A stretch of 64,000 bases of DNA from Fibrella aestuarina BUZ 2 (GTDB taxonomy: Bacteria > Bacteroidota > Bacteroidia > Cytophagales > Spirosomataceae): positions 3,204,981-3,268,980 of the forward strand of contig NC_020054.1 in the NCBI RefSeq assembly GCF_000331105.1, written 5' to 3'. Below the pieces are notes generated by a model. The model was not told the DNA's origin. It saw only the letters and a list, made by a program, of their open reading frames with translations, and searched no databases. The number at the start of each line of letters is the position of its first letter. Positions within the stretch are counted from its first letter, which is position 1. This document shows, one piece after another, positions 42,182 to 50,549 of the stretch. The translations under genes were made by a program, and so were the position numbers.

Positions 42182-44215
42182 TTACTTCGTTTTTGGCTCA
42201 TCGGGGTTACTGGCGGCTTTGGCAGCACCGCCTTTGTTGGCCGGAGACAATGAGTTGATCCAGGCCGCAATCTTCAGCGCATCGGCTTTGGGCACCTGCG
42301 GCATGGGCGGCATCTCGGTCGAGTAGTCGGGCCAGTTGGCGGGTTTCGGGTTGTAGATCAGCTCTACGAGTTGATCGTTGGTGTACCCGCGCTTCGCCAC
42401 GTCTTTGTAGGCCGGGCCCACCTGCCGTTTCTCGGCGTTGTGGCAGGCCAGGCAGGTGTGCCGCGACAGCAACCCTTTTACTTCGTCGTAGGTAGGCGCT
42501 TTCGCCATGCTGACCGCCTGCCCCAGTTGGAGAGCTGGTTTGCCTTTGGCTGCCGGTTTGGTGGCGGTTGCTTTACCAGTTGCGGGCTTCGCCGTGGCTG
42601 GCGCCGCTTCTTTGGCGGCCGTCACCGCCGCTGAATTTTTCGTGCTAACCTCCGTCAGGGCCAGTTTGGTGCCATCGGGAATGTTGTTGAGCGTGTAGTA
42701 GGCGATCGGGTGCACCAGCGAATAAGTGCCGTCCTGCGAACGTACCCCGTCGAGGGTAAGCTGATGGATGTAGCTTTTGCGCAGGTTATCGACCAGAATG
42801 CGTGCCCGCAGGCCATCGTCGGATACTTTCACACCCTTGATGGCGTGTTTTTCCTTGTTGATCGTGGGGCTACCATAAACCGGGTGATACTTGTAGATGA
42901 AGCTTTCCACCGAGTATGAGGCCAGATCTTCAGCCGACGCCTTGGTGACGGGTTGGGTAAACTCAACCTCGAAGCCATCAGGCATGGCGCGTACCGTGCG
43001 CATCTCGAAAGGCGTGTTGCCGTTATACACCAGGCGTTGCAGCCCTTCGTTGGCATCACCCGCCGAGCCCCAGCCCCGGTTGGTTTCACCCACGAACAGC
43101 GAACCATCGGGCGCAAAGGCCAGGCGCATCACGCCCGACCGGAATCCCGACCGGAATTCGATGGCTGCACCCTGATACTCGCCGTTTACTTTTTCGAGCA
43201 TCACCCGCGAGATCTTGCTCATGCCCTGATCGCCTACCAGCAGCTGCCCGCTGAAGGGACCAAACACCCCCTGCGGAATGGGCAGGATTTCGGAGTTGGA
43301 GATCCCCAACACCCCGTGCGGCAACCAGACGGCGGGCGTCTGGATCTCGGGGAATGTCTCTTTCACCTTAAAGAGCAGATCGGGCGTTTCGTTGACCACG
43401 TTTTCGGGCTTGATCATCCGGCCGTTGGCGTCGCGTTTCTGCCGAATGTCGATTTTGGCATAAAACTGCTCGGCCGTTAGTTTGAGCGGTGAGTTGGGCA
43501 TGCCCGTCCAGCGCAGACCCGCCGGGTGACCGGTGAAGGCCCCTTTCTTGACGTGCACGACGCCCCCCGATCCCTGCCAGTCGCCCTGGTTGTCGGCGTA
43601 GAAGAGTTCGCCGTCGATCATGCCCAGGCCTGCGGGTGAGCGCATCCCCGTCGCCCAGGGTTGCATCTGCCCGTTTTCGCTGATCTTCATCGTCCAGCCG
43701 CGCCAGGGGACCCGGCTTTCGCCCCGCCACCACTCTTCGTCGCCGAAGGCCACGTTGCCTGTCACGAAGAAGGTGCCGTCCGGCGCGATTTTAGGCCCGA
43801 AGCTATACTCGTGGTAGTGACCCGACAGCGGCCAGGCGTAAACCGTCTCGAACAGATCGGCCTTGCCATCCTGGTTGGTGTCGGTCATTTTGGTGAGTTC
43901 ACCGCGTTGGGCGCAGTAGAGCGACCCATCTTTGTAGGCCAGGCCCAGCACCTCGTGCAACCCCGACGCAAACTTGCGGAAGAAGGGCCGTCGGCTGGTG
44001 GGGTTCTGCACAATGAAGATATCGCCCCGGCGGGTGGCCACACCCAGATCACCGTTGGGCAACATGGTGAGGCCGCCCACTTCGAGCAACGTACCCTCGG
44101 GGGCCGAAACCCGCGTAATCTTGAAGAAATCCTCCTCTTTGGGCGATTCCTGCGCCTTGGCCAGCGGGCTTGCCAGCAGGGCTGCCGCCAGGAGGGAATA
44201 ATGGATGAGTTTCAT
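42182..44215 (-). CDS. Propeller dehydrogenase-like protein with C-terminal cytochrome c domain
   Basis: A 677-aa exported protein: signal peptide (ending LAKAQ, about residue 22), a beta-propeller of the GSDH/membrane-bound dehydrogenase type (LTMLPNGDLGVATRRGDI, FAPDGSLFVGETNRGWG), an Ala/Lys-rich linker (about 540-575), and a cytochrome c domain with heme motif CLACH (Cys588, Cys591, His592) and a likely Met ligand in STEMPPMPQ. I use the ATG at 44215; the open frame to 44287 is not coding in form. Co-transcribed with the upstream DUF1080 gene, so it may oxidise a sugar and pass electrons on. Confidence 0.85.
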   Translation of the reverse strand: MKLIHYSLLAAALLASPLAKAQESPKEEDFFKITRVSAPEGTLLEVGGLTMLPNGDLGVATRRGDIFIVQNPTSRRPFFRKFASGLHEVLGLAYKDGSLYCAQRGELTKMTDTNQDGKADLFETVYAWPLSGHYHEYSFGPKIAPDGTFFVTGNVAFGDEEWWRGESRVPWRGWTMKISENGQMQPWATGMRSPAGLGMIDGELFYADNQGDWQGSGGVVHVKKGAFTGHPAGLRWTGMPNSPLKLTAEQFYAKIDIRQKRDANGRMIKPENVVNETPDLLFKVKETFPEIQTPAVWLPHGVLGISNSEILPIPQGVFGPFSGQLLVGDQGMSKISRVMLEKVNGEYQGAAIEFRSGFRSGVMRLAFAPDGSLFVGETNRGWGSAGDANEGLQRLVYNGNTPFEMRTVRAMPDGFEVEFTQPVTKASAEDLASYSVESFIYKYHPVYGSPTINKEKHAIKGVKVSDDGLRARILVDNLRKSYIHQLTLDGVRSQDGTYSLVHPIAYYTLNNIPDGTKLALTEVSTKNSAAVTAAKEAAPATAKPATGKATATKPAAKGKPALQLGQAVSMAKAPTYDEVKGLLSRHTCLACHNAEKRQVGPAYKDVAKRGYTNDQLVELIYNPKPANWPDYSTEMPPMPQVPKADALKIAAWINSLSPANKGGAAKAASNPDEPKTK

Positions 44216-44301
44216 GAGTAAACTGTGGCTGGGCGGTTGATGGGCACCGTCGGCGGCGTTTCGGCCAGACAAACCAGCACGCATCAATCGGCAACGGTCA
44301 T

Positions 44302-46149
44302 TTAGAAAAGAATCGAATACGTGAGTTTGTCGGCAATCGGGACGATCAGTTCCTGCCGACCATTGCTGCTGCGCACAACGGGCTTCGCGGTCTTGTCATT
44401 GAGCTGAATGAAGTAAGACTTACCGTCGATCAGGTACGTGTTGTTGGGCATCGCCTCGATGGTTTGGGCATCAGCCAGGCGGGCATAAAGGCTTTTGCCA
44501 CCCTGGGCCACCGTCAGTTCGCGTTGCAGACCATGACCGTCGGGCAATACCCGGATCTGATCGTTGACCATCGCGTCGGCAACCACGTACCTGAACGTAG
44601 GACGGTCGCTGTTGTCGAGCGCGTAGCCTTTAGGGCGGAATCCGCTGTTGGCGGTGTCGGCGGGCCAGGGGGCCTGCGCTGACGCCAGGCGAGCCACCGT
44701 CAGTTGCGGTTTGGCACCAAGGTAGCTGACCGCGCCCATTGGCCGCGATGAGCCATCGCCCCGGTTTTCCCACATGGGGGTCGCGTCGAGGAACATGCCG
44801 CGCCACACCTGCACAATGGCCCCGTTATCGGCATCGTAGGTGTAGTGTACCTGTTCGGGGCTACCCACCGAAATGCCGTGCGTAACGCGGTAGGTACGTC
44901 CCTGCGCGTTTTTCGTTTTCGGCAGGTCCATGAAGCTGCGGAGTAGTGTATTCGTTTCGGCCGATACCAGAATCGGGTCCGATTCGTCCTGCGAGGTACC
45001 AGCGGGCGTCAACAGGAAGCGGCGGATACCCGGCCCGGTTACGGCAAGTTCCAGATTTGGCCCGGCCCAGTCGGCAAATTTGCTGTAGAGCAGTTCAAAC
45101 GGCAGGTCGCCTTTGGGCAGCGTCACTTTGCCGCTGCTATTGTTTTCGCGCCAGTTGCCAACGGGTTGGTTATTGATGGTCAGCCGGCCCGAGCCGCCAC
45201 TAGTGGCCGTGTTGAAAGTGTAATCACCCTCCTGATCGACGTGCAGCGTGCCGGTGTAGCGAATGACGAAATCGTTGGGAATCCGGCTAACGGCAGCCGA
45301 CAGAATCGGCGACGTGCCCTTCGATTCGGGCGCCAAGCCACCAAACGATGGCTCAGTGCGGAAGTTGCCTTTGTAGATGCTGTAGCTGAGCTCGCTCAGG
45401 CGGGGGCGAGCGGCGTCGTAAGGGGTGATGGTGATGTTGCGAAACGCCACCGCGCCATGATCGCCCTGGAACATAAGCGGACCACGGGCTTTTTCATCAT
45501 CGGCCAGCGGGCCGCGCGTGGGGCCGCTCACCTCCACGTTGTCGTGGATCAGGATGCCGTTGAGTTCAACCCGCAGGAAGCGAGCGTTTTCGGTCTTCTT
45601 GCCACTCGCATCGAAACGGGGGGCCTGAAACGAGATGCGCAGGTGCTGCCACAGGCCGGGGGCTTTGCCGGCATTCTGGCGGGCCGGGTGGCCTTCGTAG
45701 CCTTTCTGGCCTTCGGGGCGGCGTTCGTCCCAGCGTTCGTAGATCGAGCCTACATCCGACGCTTTCGGCGTTGCGACACCCCAGCTATCGAGCAATTGAA
45801 GTTCGTAGCGCCCCTGCAGGTAGATGCCCGAGTTGGCGCCTTTAGCCATCATAAAGTCGAGTTCGATGTCGGCATCGCCGTGATCGGCCGCGGTAAGCAG
45901 GTTAAACTGTGAGCCATACTTACCCGATGGCTGGCAGACCAGAATGCCCGTTCCGGGCTTCACGGTCAACGTGTTGGGTTTAGACAGGTCTGCGTTGAGA
46001 TCAGACGCAAGGCTCCAGTTGGCCGGGACGGGCTGCCGGAAGCCACTCAGATCGGTCAGGGGAAGGGGTTTGCCCGACTGGCCAAACACGACTTGGGTTC
46101 CTAGCCAACCGCTGGCTGTAACAAGAACCGGTAAAAGAAACTTCTGCAT
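44302..46149 (-). CDS. DUF1080 (3-keto-disaccharide hydrolase) protein with PA14-like domain
   Basis: A 615-aa exported protein: signal peptide (ending VVFGQ), an N-terminal DUF1080 concanavalin-like domain (YGSQFNLLTAADHGDADIELDF, NSGIYLQGRYELQLLDSWG, GAVAFRNITITPY, residues about 30-240), then a PA14-like region (VIRYTGTLHVDQEGDYTF, GRLTINNQPV, about 275-390) and a beta-rich C-terminal part. Some DUF1080 members hydrolyse 3-keto-glycosides after oxidation by dehydrogenases. It is followed 86 bp later by the propeller-cytochrome gene and is divergent from a second DUF1080 gene, giving a consistent sugar-degradation setting. Confidence 0.85.
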   Translation of the reverse strand: MQKFLLPVLVTASGWLGTQVVFGQSGKPLPLTDLSGFRQPVPANWSLASDLNADLSKPNTLTVKPGTGILVCQPSGKYGSQFNLLTAADHGDADIELDFMMAKGANSGIYLQGRYELQLLDSWGVATPKASDVGSIYERWDERRPEGQKGYEGHPARQNAGKAPGLWQHLRISFQAPRFDASGKKTENARFLRVELNGILIHDNVEVSGPTRGPLADDEKARGPLMFQGDHGAVAFRNITITPYDAARPRLSELSYSIYKGNFRTEPSFGGLAPESKGTSPILSAAVSRIPNDFVIRYTGTLHVDQEGDYTFNTATSGGSGRLTINNQPVGNWRENNSSGKVTLPKGDLPFELLYSKFADWAGPNLELAVTGPGIRRFLLTPAGTSQDESDPILVSAETNTLLRSFMDLPKTKNAQGRTYRVTHGISVGSPEQVHYTYDADNGAIVQVWRGMFLDATPMWENRGDGSSRPMGAVSYLGAKPQLTVARLASAQAPWPADTANSGFRPKGYALDNSDRPTFRYVVADAMVNDQIRVLPDGHGLQRELTVAQGGKSLYARLADAQTIEAMPNNTYLIDGKSYFIQLNDKTAKPVVRSSNGRQELIVPIADKLTYSILF

Positions 46150-46180
46150 AAATGAGCTTGGTAATTGCAAAAAACCAGAA

Positions 46181-46188
46181 CAAAAGTA
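46181..46188 (-). promoter_or_regulatory. Minus-strand -7 element TACTTTTG for the DUF1080/cytochrome operon
   Basis: Reads CAAAAGTA on the plus strand, 31 bp upstream of the ATG at 46149. Matches TAnnTTTG; a clear -33 element was not found. Confidence 0.5.
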
Positions 46189-46270
46189 CAGTAAATGCCC
46201 GCTCGGGGACCACTTATAACAAGTAATCTATTTGCCTGACTATCCCCATGCGGCCAATAGATTCTGGCCT

Positions 46271-46278
46271 TATCTTTG
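46271..46278 (+). promoter_or_regulatory. Plus-strand -7 element TATCTTTG for the second DUF1080 gene
   Basis: Matches TAnnTTTG 26 bp before the ATG at 46305. With the element at 46181-46188 it makes a divergent promoter pair about 80 bp apart. No convincing -33 element. Confidence 0.5.
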
Positions 46279-46304
46279 ACCGATTCTCTATTTTTCGCTT
46301 ACAC

Positions 46305-47084
46305 ATGAAACAAGTAACCTCGACCCTTGCGGTAGTGCTGGCTACGGCTGGCTTTTCATTTGCGCAGGTGCAACCCAACAAGCAAACGCCTGAGTCATCC
46401 GAAATCTGGGAGCCCGTGCCCCCCGTTGTAACGCCCGGTGTGTACTCGGCCAACACGGCTGGCACCACGGCGCCCTCCGATGCGGTTGTGCTGTTCGATG
46501 GTAAGAACGCCGATAACTGGTACGCCAACAAAGGCTACGCCCCCACCGCCAGCACCGATCCGCTGCAATGGCCCGTGCAAAACGGCGTGCTGTACTCGTC
46601 GAAAACCTCGTCGGCCCGCTCGAAGCAGGAGTTTGGCGACATGCAGCTTCACCTCGAATTCCAGACGCCCTCTAAAGTAGAAGGCAACGGGCAGGGCCGC
46701 GGCAACAGTGGTGTGTTCCTGCAGGGGCGCTACGAAGTGCAGGTGCTCGACAACTACCAGAACCCCACTTATGTGAACGGGATGGTCGGCTCGATCTACA
46801 AGCAAGCGATTCCGCTCGTGAACCCCAGCCGTAAACCCGGCGAGTGGCAATCGTACGACATCATCTTCATCGCTCCGCGCTTCAACAAAGCGGGCCTGAT
46901 GCTCGAACCCGCCTACGTCACGGTGCTGCTCAACGGCATTCTGGTGCAGAACCACGTAGCCGTAAAAGGCACGACCGAGTACATCGGGGTTCCTAAAGTG
47001 CAGGCCCACGGCAAAGGCCCCATCGTTCTGCAAGATCACGGCAACCCCGTTGGCTTCCGGAACATCTGGGTGCGGGAGCTTTAA
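46305..47084 (+). CDS. DUF1080 (3-keto-disaccharide hydrolase) domain protein, 259 aa
   Basis: An exported single-domain DUF1080 protein. The signal peptide starts at the ATG at 46305 (MKQVTSTLAVVLATAG ending SFAQ); the open frame from 46248 is upstream of the -7 element and is not used. Family landmarks are VVLFDGKNADNWYANKG, LHLEFQTPSKVEGNGQGRGNSGVFLQGRYEVQVLD (read in parts), and the closing DHGNPVGFRNIWVREL. Related to the first domain of the divergent 615-aa protein. Its stop is immediately followed by a family-1 inverted repeat. Confidence 0.88.
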   Translation: MKQVTSTLAVVLATAGFSFAQVQPNKQTPESSEIWEPVPPVVTPGVYSANTAGTTAPSDAVVLFDGKNADNWYANKGYAPTASTDPLQWPVQNGVLYSSKTSSARSKQEFGDMQLHLEFQTPSKVEGNGQGRGNSGVFLQGRYEVQVLDNYQNPTYVNGMVGSIYKQAIPLVNPSRKPGEWQSYDIIFIAPRFNKAGLMLEPAYVTVLLNGILVQNHVAVKGTTEYIGVPKVQAHGKGPIVLQDHGNPVGFRNIWVREL

Positions 47085-47085
47085 T

Positions 47086-47207
47086 AATGTATAATGAATA
47101 ATGTACGATGTAACTGAACAGTGTACCATGAGCAGCAGGCCGGGCGGTGTAGCCATCTGTATCTGCCAACCTTTCATTGTTCATTCTACATCGTACATTA
47201 TTCATTC
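47086..47207. repeat. Long intergenic inverted repeat, family 1 copy B
   Basis: Left arm about 47092-47123 pairs with right arm 47175-47207, about 28 of 32 positions plus one indel. The sequence from 47086 to 47110 matches copy A's AATG-unit arm at 23 of 25 positions. Located between the DUF1080 gene and sixA. Confidence 0.75.
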
Positions 47208-47213
47208 CTAATC

Positions 47214-47717
47214 ATGAAACGTATCCTTTACATTGTTCGCCATGCGAAGGCTGAAGATCGGGCGGCTTTTCTGAGCGATCACGACCGCGAACTGGTACCG
47301 GAGGGTATCATGGCGGCAGCGCGCATCGGCAAGTACCTGCGGGAGAAGAGCATCATGGCTACGCAGCTAGTCAGCAGCACGGCTCCCCGCGCCCGCGATA
47401 CGGCCAAAGTGGTGGCCGAGCAACTCGGCATCGACCCCGAAACGATCCGGCTCGACGAGAAACTGTATGATGGTGGCCCCAAAGCCTACATGGCGGTCGT
47501 CAATGCCCTGCCCGCTGATTGCGAGGCGGCAATGATCTTCGGGCATAACCCCGATGTGTCGTATTTCACCGAATACCTGACGCACCAGAACATCGGGTCC
47601 ATGAGTAAGGGAAGCGTAGCCGCCATTACGTTCGACAACATGCACTGGAGCGAGGTGTCGGGCCGAACCGGGTTCCTGTCGTTCTACGTTACGCCGAAGG
47701 AACTCCTTAAGTCATGA
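47214..47717 (+). CDS. sixA: SixA-like phosphohistidine phosphatase
   Basis: A 167-aa histidine phosphatase with catalytic LYIVRHAKAEDR at the N terminus, STAPRARDTAKVVAEQLG, and the second catalytic His in IFGHNPDVSYF. It is the short SixA type, which dephosphorylates phosphohistidine in phosphorelay or PTS proteins. Start taken at 47214 because the upstream open frame runs through the inverted repeat. Its stop overlaps the start of the next small gene (ATGA). Confidence 0.88.
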   Translation: MKRILYIVRHAKAEDRAAFLSDHDRELVPEGIMAAARIGKYLREKSIMATQLVSSTAPRARDTAKVVAEQLGIDPETIRLDEKLYDGGPKAYMAVVNALPADCEAAMIFGHNPDVSYFTEYLTHQNIGSMSKGSVAAITFDNMHWSEVSGRTGFLSFYVTPKELLKS

Positions 47718-47911
47718 ACCGGAACCGCCGTATCTTCATCATCATCTTTCTGGCATTCACCCTGCTCGTCATTCTGCTCACGATCGACATGGCGAGCCGC
47801 ACCACCGCCCCCTGGAACCGAAAAAAGCAGGCTGTTCGCGCCCTGCCCGGCCAACAAGTCGACAGCAAGACCATGCAACTCGATACCACCGGACTGGATT
47901 CCCTACGATAA
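47714..47911 (+). CDS. Small single-TM protein, 65 aa
   Basis: A basic N terminus (MNRNRRIF), one TM helix (IFIIIFLAFTLLVILLTI, residues 7-24) and a polar outer tail. Translationally coupled to sixA by ATGA overlap. No family recognised; similar short membrane proteins are common next to sixA-like genes only as far as this window shows. Probably real because of coupling and clean topology. Confidence 0.6.
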   Translation: MNRNRRIFIIIFLAFTLLVILLTIDMASRTTAPWNRKKQAVRALPGQQVDSKTMQLDTTGLDSLR

Positions 47912-48009
47912 CGCTCAGGTACGTCAGGTAAAGCGGTGGTAGTTGTTTAGCCAATAACTATGTAAGAATAGCCCTGGAATTCTGTAAAGAAAGCAGGCGA
48001 AGGTGGACT

Positions 48010-48017
48010 TAACTTTG
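48010..48017 (+). promoter_or_regulatory. -7 element TAACTTTG upstream of the Cys-rich ORF
   Basis: An exact TAnnTTTG match 70 bp before the ATG at 48088. It lies inside the imperfect palindrome GGACTTAACTTTGTCC (48005-48020), which could also be a regulator site. No clear -33 element. Confidence 0.5.
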
Positions 48018-48087
48018 TCCAGATGAAGCAGCGCACCGCTTGCCTTATCAACTACATCGATTCGTTCACGTGTTAACCAAAAGCGCT

Positions 48088-48207
48088 ATGACTACGAATG
48101 AAGGGGCCTGCCAATGCAATGAAACCTGCACCTGCACGCCCGACTGCTGCGCCAGCGGTCAATGCACCTGCGCCTGTTGCAAAGACAACTGCTGCGGGTC
48201 TAACTAA
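48088..48207 (+). CDS. Metallothionein-like Cys-rich protein, 39 aa
   Basis: A 39-residue ORF with 12 cysteines (positions 8, 10, 14, 16, 20, 21, 26, 28, 30, 31, 35, 36), no His and no aromatic residue. The pattern is CQC, CTC, CC, CTCACC, CC: dense CxC and CC pairs as in metallothioneins. Predicted role: cytoplasmic binding of soft metals such as Zn, Cd or Cu(I). It does not resemble the SmtA/BmtA zinc-finger type, which carries His. The gene has an upstream -7-like element and a strong terminator 19 bp after the TAA stop, so it looks monocistronic. Read directly from the sequence. Confidence 0.8.
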   Translation: MTTNEGACQCNETCTCTPDCCASGQCTCACCKDNCCGSN

Positions 48208-48225
48208 CTCACGCCTTTACTTTAG

Positions 48226-48264
48226 AACAGGCCCCATCTGCAAAAGGTGGGGCCTGTTTTTTTG
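48226..48264 (+). terminator. Intrinsic terminator after the Cys-rich ORF
   Basis: AACAGGCCCCATCT (48226-48239) pairs with AGGTGGGGCCTGTT (48245-48258), one wobble, followed by a run of T residues. Confidence 0.9.
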
Positions 48265-48291
48265 CTGTCTACGCGAAGCATCAACAACGTA

Positions 48292-49464
48292 CTAGCGCAA
48301 CGCCTCAACCAGTGCCTGCACATCGGCGGGCGTGTTATAGACGTGCGGCGAGACCCGAATGGCGCGACCCCGGGCCGACACCGACACATTACGGGCCAAC
48401 AGGGTCTTCGTGACCGCCATGGCGTCGAGGTGGGGCGGCACCCACACACCCAGCAGGTGGTGGCCCCGGCCCGTTTCGGGTTCAAGCTGGTAGCCCAGGC
48501 TTTCGAGTTCGGGCAGGGCGTCGGCCATCAGCTCGCGGCAATAAGTTTGAATGCGCTCGGGCTGGTAGTCGAGTAATTGGCGCAGGGCGGCTTCGAGCAT
48601 CGGCATCTGCGTAAAGTGCGTATGTTCGCCCACGTTGTAACGGTACGCGCCGGGGCGGTACTGCGGCTGATAGTCCATCAATCGGTGAAACTGATTGCTG
48701 TCGAGCCGGTTCATCCACGCTTCTTCCAGCGGAATACCCTCGTCGAACGCCGGGCCGTAGCAGGCCAGGCCCATTGAGTAAGGGCCCATCAGCCATTTGT
48801 AGCCCGCACAAACCAGCGCGTCGGGCTGAATCCGCTGCCAGTCGAATGGCAGGGCACCCACGCTCTGCGTGCCGTCTACGGCCAGCCAGGCCCCCACCGC
48901 GCGGCAACGTACCCCCACGGCTTCCAGGTCGAACCGGGTGCCGTACATCCAGTGAATCATGGGGCAGACCACCAGCGATGTGTCGGGCGTGATGGCGGCC
49001 AGCAGTGCTTCGTTCCAGGCGTCGGCAGCGGGCAGTGTGTCGGGCATCGTGACCGTGTGGATGGTTAGGTCCAGTTCGGCGCTCACCCGATCCCAGGCGT
49101 AGACATCCGACGGAAATTCGCTACCGACCAGCACAATGCGCTGCCCGGCCTGCAAACCGGGCTTGTTGGGCAGGTTGCGGGCTACCACCGCCATGCCATA
49201 CGAAATAGCCGGAATGACGGCAATGCGCGATGGGTCAGGCAGGTTGATGAGTTGACTAAACAGCTCGCGCACCGCTACGGCACCCGTAAAAAAATCGTCG
49301 GGCGTCAGGCCCATCGGGTTCAATTGCCGGTTGATGGCGTCGAGCCCCGCCTGCGCGACCGTCTGGCTGAGCGGTGCCCGCGTGGCACAATTGAGGTAAT
49401 GGGCATCGGCGGGGTACGTGTACTGGGTACGTTGGCAGGTAAGCGGCGTCTGTTGCTGAATCAT
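48292..49464 (-). CDS. PLP-dependent aminotransferase class V
   Basis: A 390-aa fold-type I PLP enzyme. The PLP Lys is expected in CAGYKWLMGPYS (about residue 223), preceded by VDGTQSVGALPFDW, whose Asp contacts the pyridine nitrogen. The sequence is most like isopenicillin-N epimerase/cysteine-desulfurase-type proteins of Bacteroidota. The start at 49464 (MIQQQTPLTC) is chosen; nine extra codons upstream to 49491 are possible. Substrate unknown. It is not next to suf genes, so a desulfurase role in Fe-S assembly is not indicated. Confidence 0.82.
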   Translation of the reverse strand: MIQQQTPLTCQRTQYTYPADAHYLNCATRAPLSQTVAQAGLDAINRQLNPMGLTPDDFFTGAVAVRELFSQLINLPDPSRIAVIPAISYGMAVVARNLPNKPGLQAGQRIVLVGSEFPSDVYAWDRVSAELDLTIHTVTMPDTLPAADAWNEALLAAITPDTSLVVCPMIHWMYGTRFDLEAVGVRCRAVGAWLAVDGTQSVGALPFDWQRIQPDALVCAGYKWLMGPYSMGLACYGPAFDEGIPLEEAWMNRLDSNQFHRLMDYQPQYRPGAYRYNVGEHTHFTQMPMLEAALRQLLDYQPERIQTYCRELMADALPELESLGYQLEPETGRGHHLLGVWVPPHLDAMAVTKTLLARNVSVSARGRAIRVSPHVYNTPADVQALVEALR

Positions 49465-49479
49465 GCTGTAAAGATGGGA

Positions 49480-49605
49480 ACGCGAATGCAACGGATGGTG
49501 CGGATCCGCTTGGATTTACCGTAAGTTGATACCGAGGTAAACATGACTTTGTAATCGTCTCTGGTCGTTCTCATCAATCAGCGCCCATCCGCCCCATCCG
49601 GTTCA
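49480..49605. repeat. Intergenic ATCCGC-type repeat words
   Basis: Minus-strand AAATCCAAGCGGATCCGCAC (about 49500-49519) and plus-strand AATCAGCGCCCATCCGCCCC (about 49575-49594) face each other across the gap between two minus-strand genes. They echo the words at 19545-19640, suggesting the same dispersed repeat. Confidence 0.4.
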
Positions 49606-50520
49606 GCCGCGTTCGGTCCTTTTTCTCGATCGCGGGTGGAAATCCGTCAGCGTCTGCTGGAGGTAATCGCGGTCGAGGTGGGTATAGATTTCGGTCGTCG
49701 TGATCGACTCGTGGCCCAGCATCTGCTGCACAGCGCGGAGGTCGGCCCCGCCTTCGATCAGGTGCGTCGCAAACGAATGCCGGAAGGTGTGCGGGCTGAT
49801 GGTCTTGTGAATACCGACCGCCGCCGCCAGTGCTTTAATGGTCGTGAACACCGTGACGCGCGACAGTTTGGTGCCGCGCCGGTTCAGGAAGAGCGTGTCT
49901 TCGTCGCCCTTCTGGATGTCGATCTGGCTGCGGCTGTGTTCCACGTATTGCCGGGTGTATTTGATGGCGTCGCCGCCGATGGGCACAAACCGGGCCTTGT
50001 TGCCTTTCCCGATCACCCGTACGAATCCCGAATCGAAATAGCAGTCGGTCAGGCGCAGGTCGAGCAGTTCCGACACCCGCAGGCCCGAGCTGTAGAGCAC
50101 TTCCAGAATGGCGCGGTCGCGTGGCCCGGCCGGCGCTGAGAGGTCGATGGCCCCCAGCATCTGGTCGATTTCCGGGAAGCTAAGCGTATCGGGTAGCTTT
50201 CGGCCCAGCTTCGGTCCGCCAATGCGCTGCGCTGGATCGTGTTGAATCAGGTTGTCGAGCAGCAGGTATTTGAAAAACGCTTTCAGCCCCGACAGCATCC
50301 GCGCCTGACTCTGCGCCGACAGCCCCAACTCGCCCACGTATTGCAAAAAGCCCATGATGTGCCGTTCCTGCACGGTCTGTGGCTGCACGTCGGGCTGGGT
50401 TAGTTGCAGGTACTGGTGCAGGTACGTTACGTCGTGCAGGTACGCGTCGATGGAGTGCTCCGACAGCGAGCGTTCGAGGCGGAGGTAATTCTTGAAAGCG
50501 GTGCTGTAGCGTTCCCACAT
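49603..50520 (-). CDS. xerD: Tyrosine recombinase, XerD-like
   Basis: A 305-aa recombinase that with XerC resolves chromosome dimers at dif. N-terminal SAM-like core-binding domain (residues about 5-90, FKNYLRLERSLSEHSIDAYLHDV), then the catalytic domain with Arg in SSGLRVSELLDL, HTFRHSFATHLI (His and Arg), LGHESITTTEIYTH (His and the nucleophile Tyr). Length and order fit housekeeping XerD rather than phage integrases, and no mobile genes surround it. A -7 element lies just upstream of the ATG. Confidence 0.88.
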   Translation of the reverse strand: MWERYSTAFKNYLRLERSLSEHSIDAYLHDVTYLHQYLQLTQPDVQPQTVQERHIMGFLQYVGELGLSAQSQARMLSGLKAFFKYLLLDNLIQHDPAQRIGGPKLGRKLPDTLSFPEIDQMLGAIDLSAPAGPRDRAILEVLYSSGLRVSELLDLRLTDCYFDSGFVRVIGKGNKARFVPIGGDAIKYTRQYVEHSRSQIDIQKGDEDTLFLNRRGTKLSRVTVFTTIKALAAAVGIHKTISPHTFRHSFATHLIEGGADLRAVQQMLGHESITTTEIYTHLDRDYLQQTLTDFHPRSRKRTERG

Positions 50521-50524
50521 GGGT

Positions 50525-50532
50525 CAAAAATA
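50525..50532 (-). promoter_or_regulatory. -7 element TATTTTTG immediately before xerD
   Basis: Plus strand CAAAAATA, only 4 bp from the ATG. If used, the transcript would be leaderless or nearly so. No clear -33 element. Confidence 0.4.
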
Positions 50533-50549
50533 AGCGCCAAACGGCCTGA

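Noticed and set aside
49603..50520. XerD-like gene as a phage or island integrase
   Set aside because: Length and motifs fit housekeeping XerD; no tRNA, att-like duplication or phage genes nearby.
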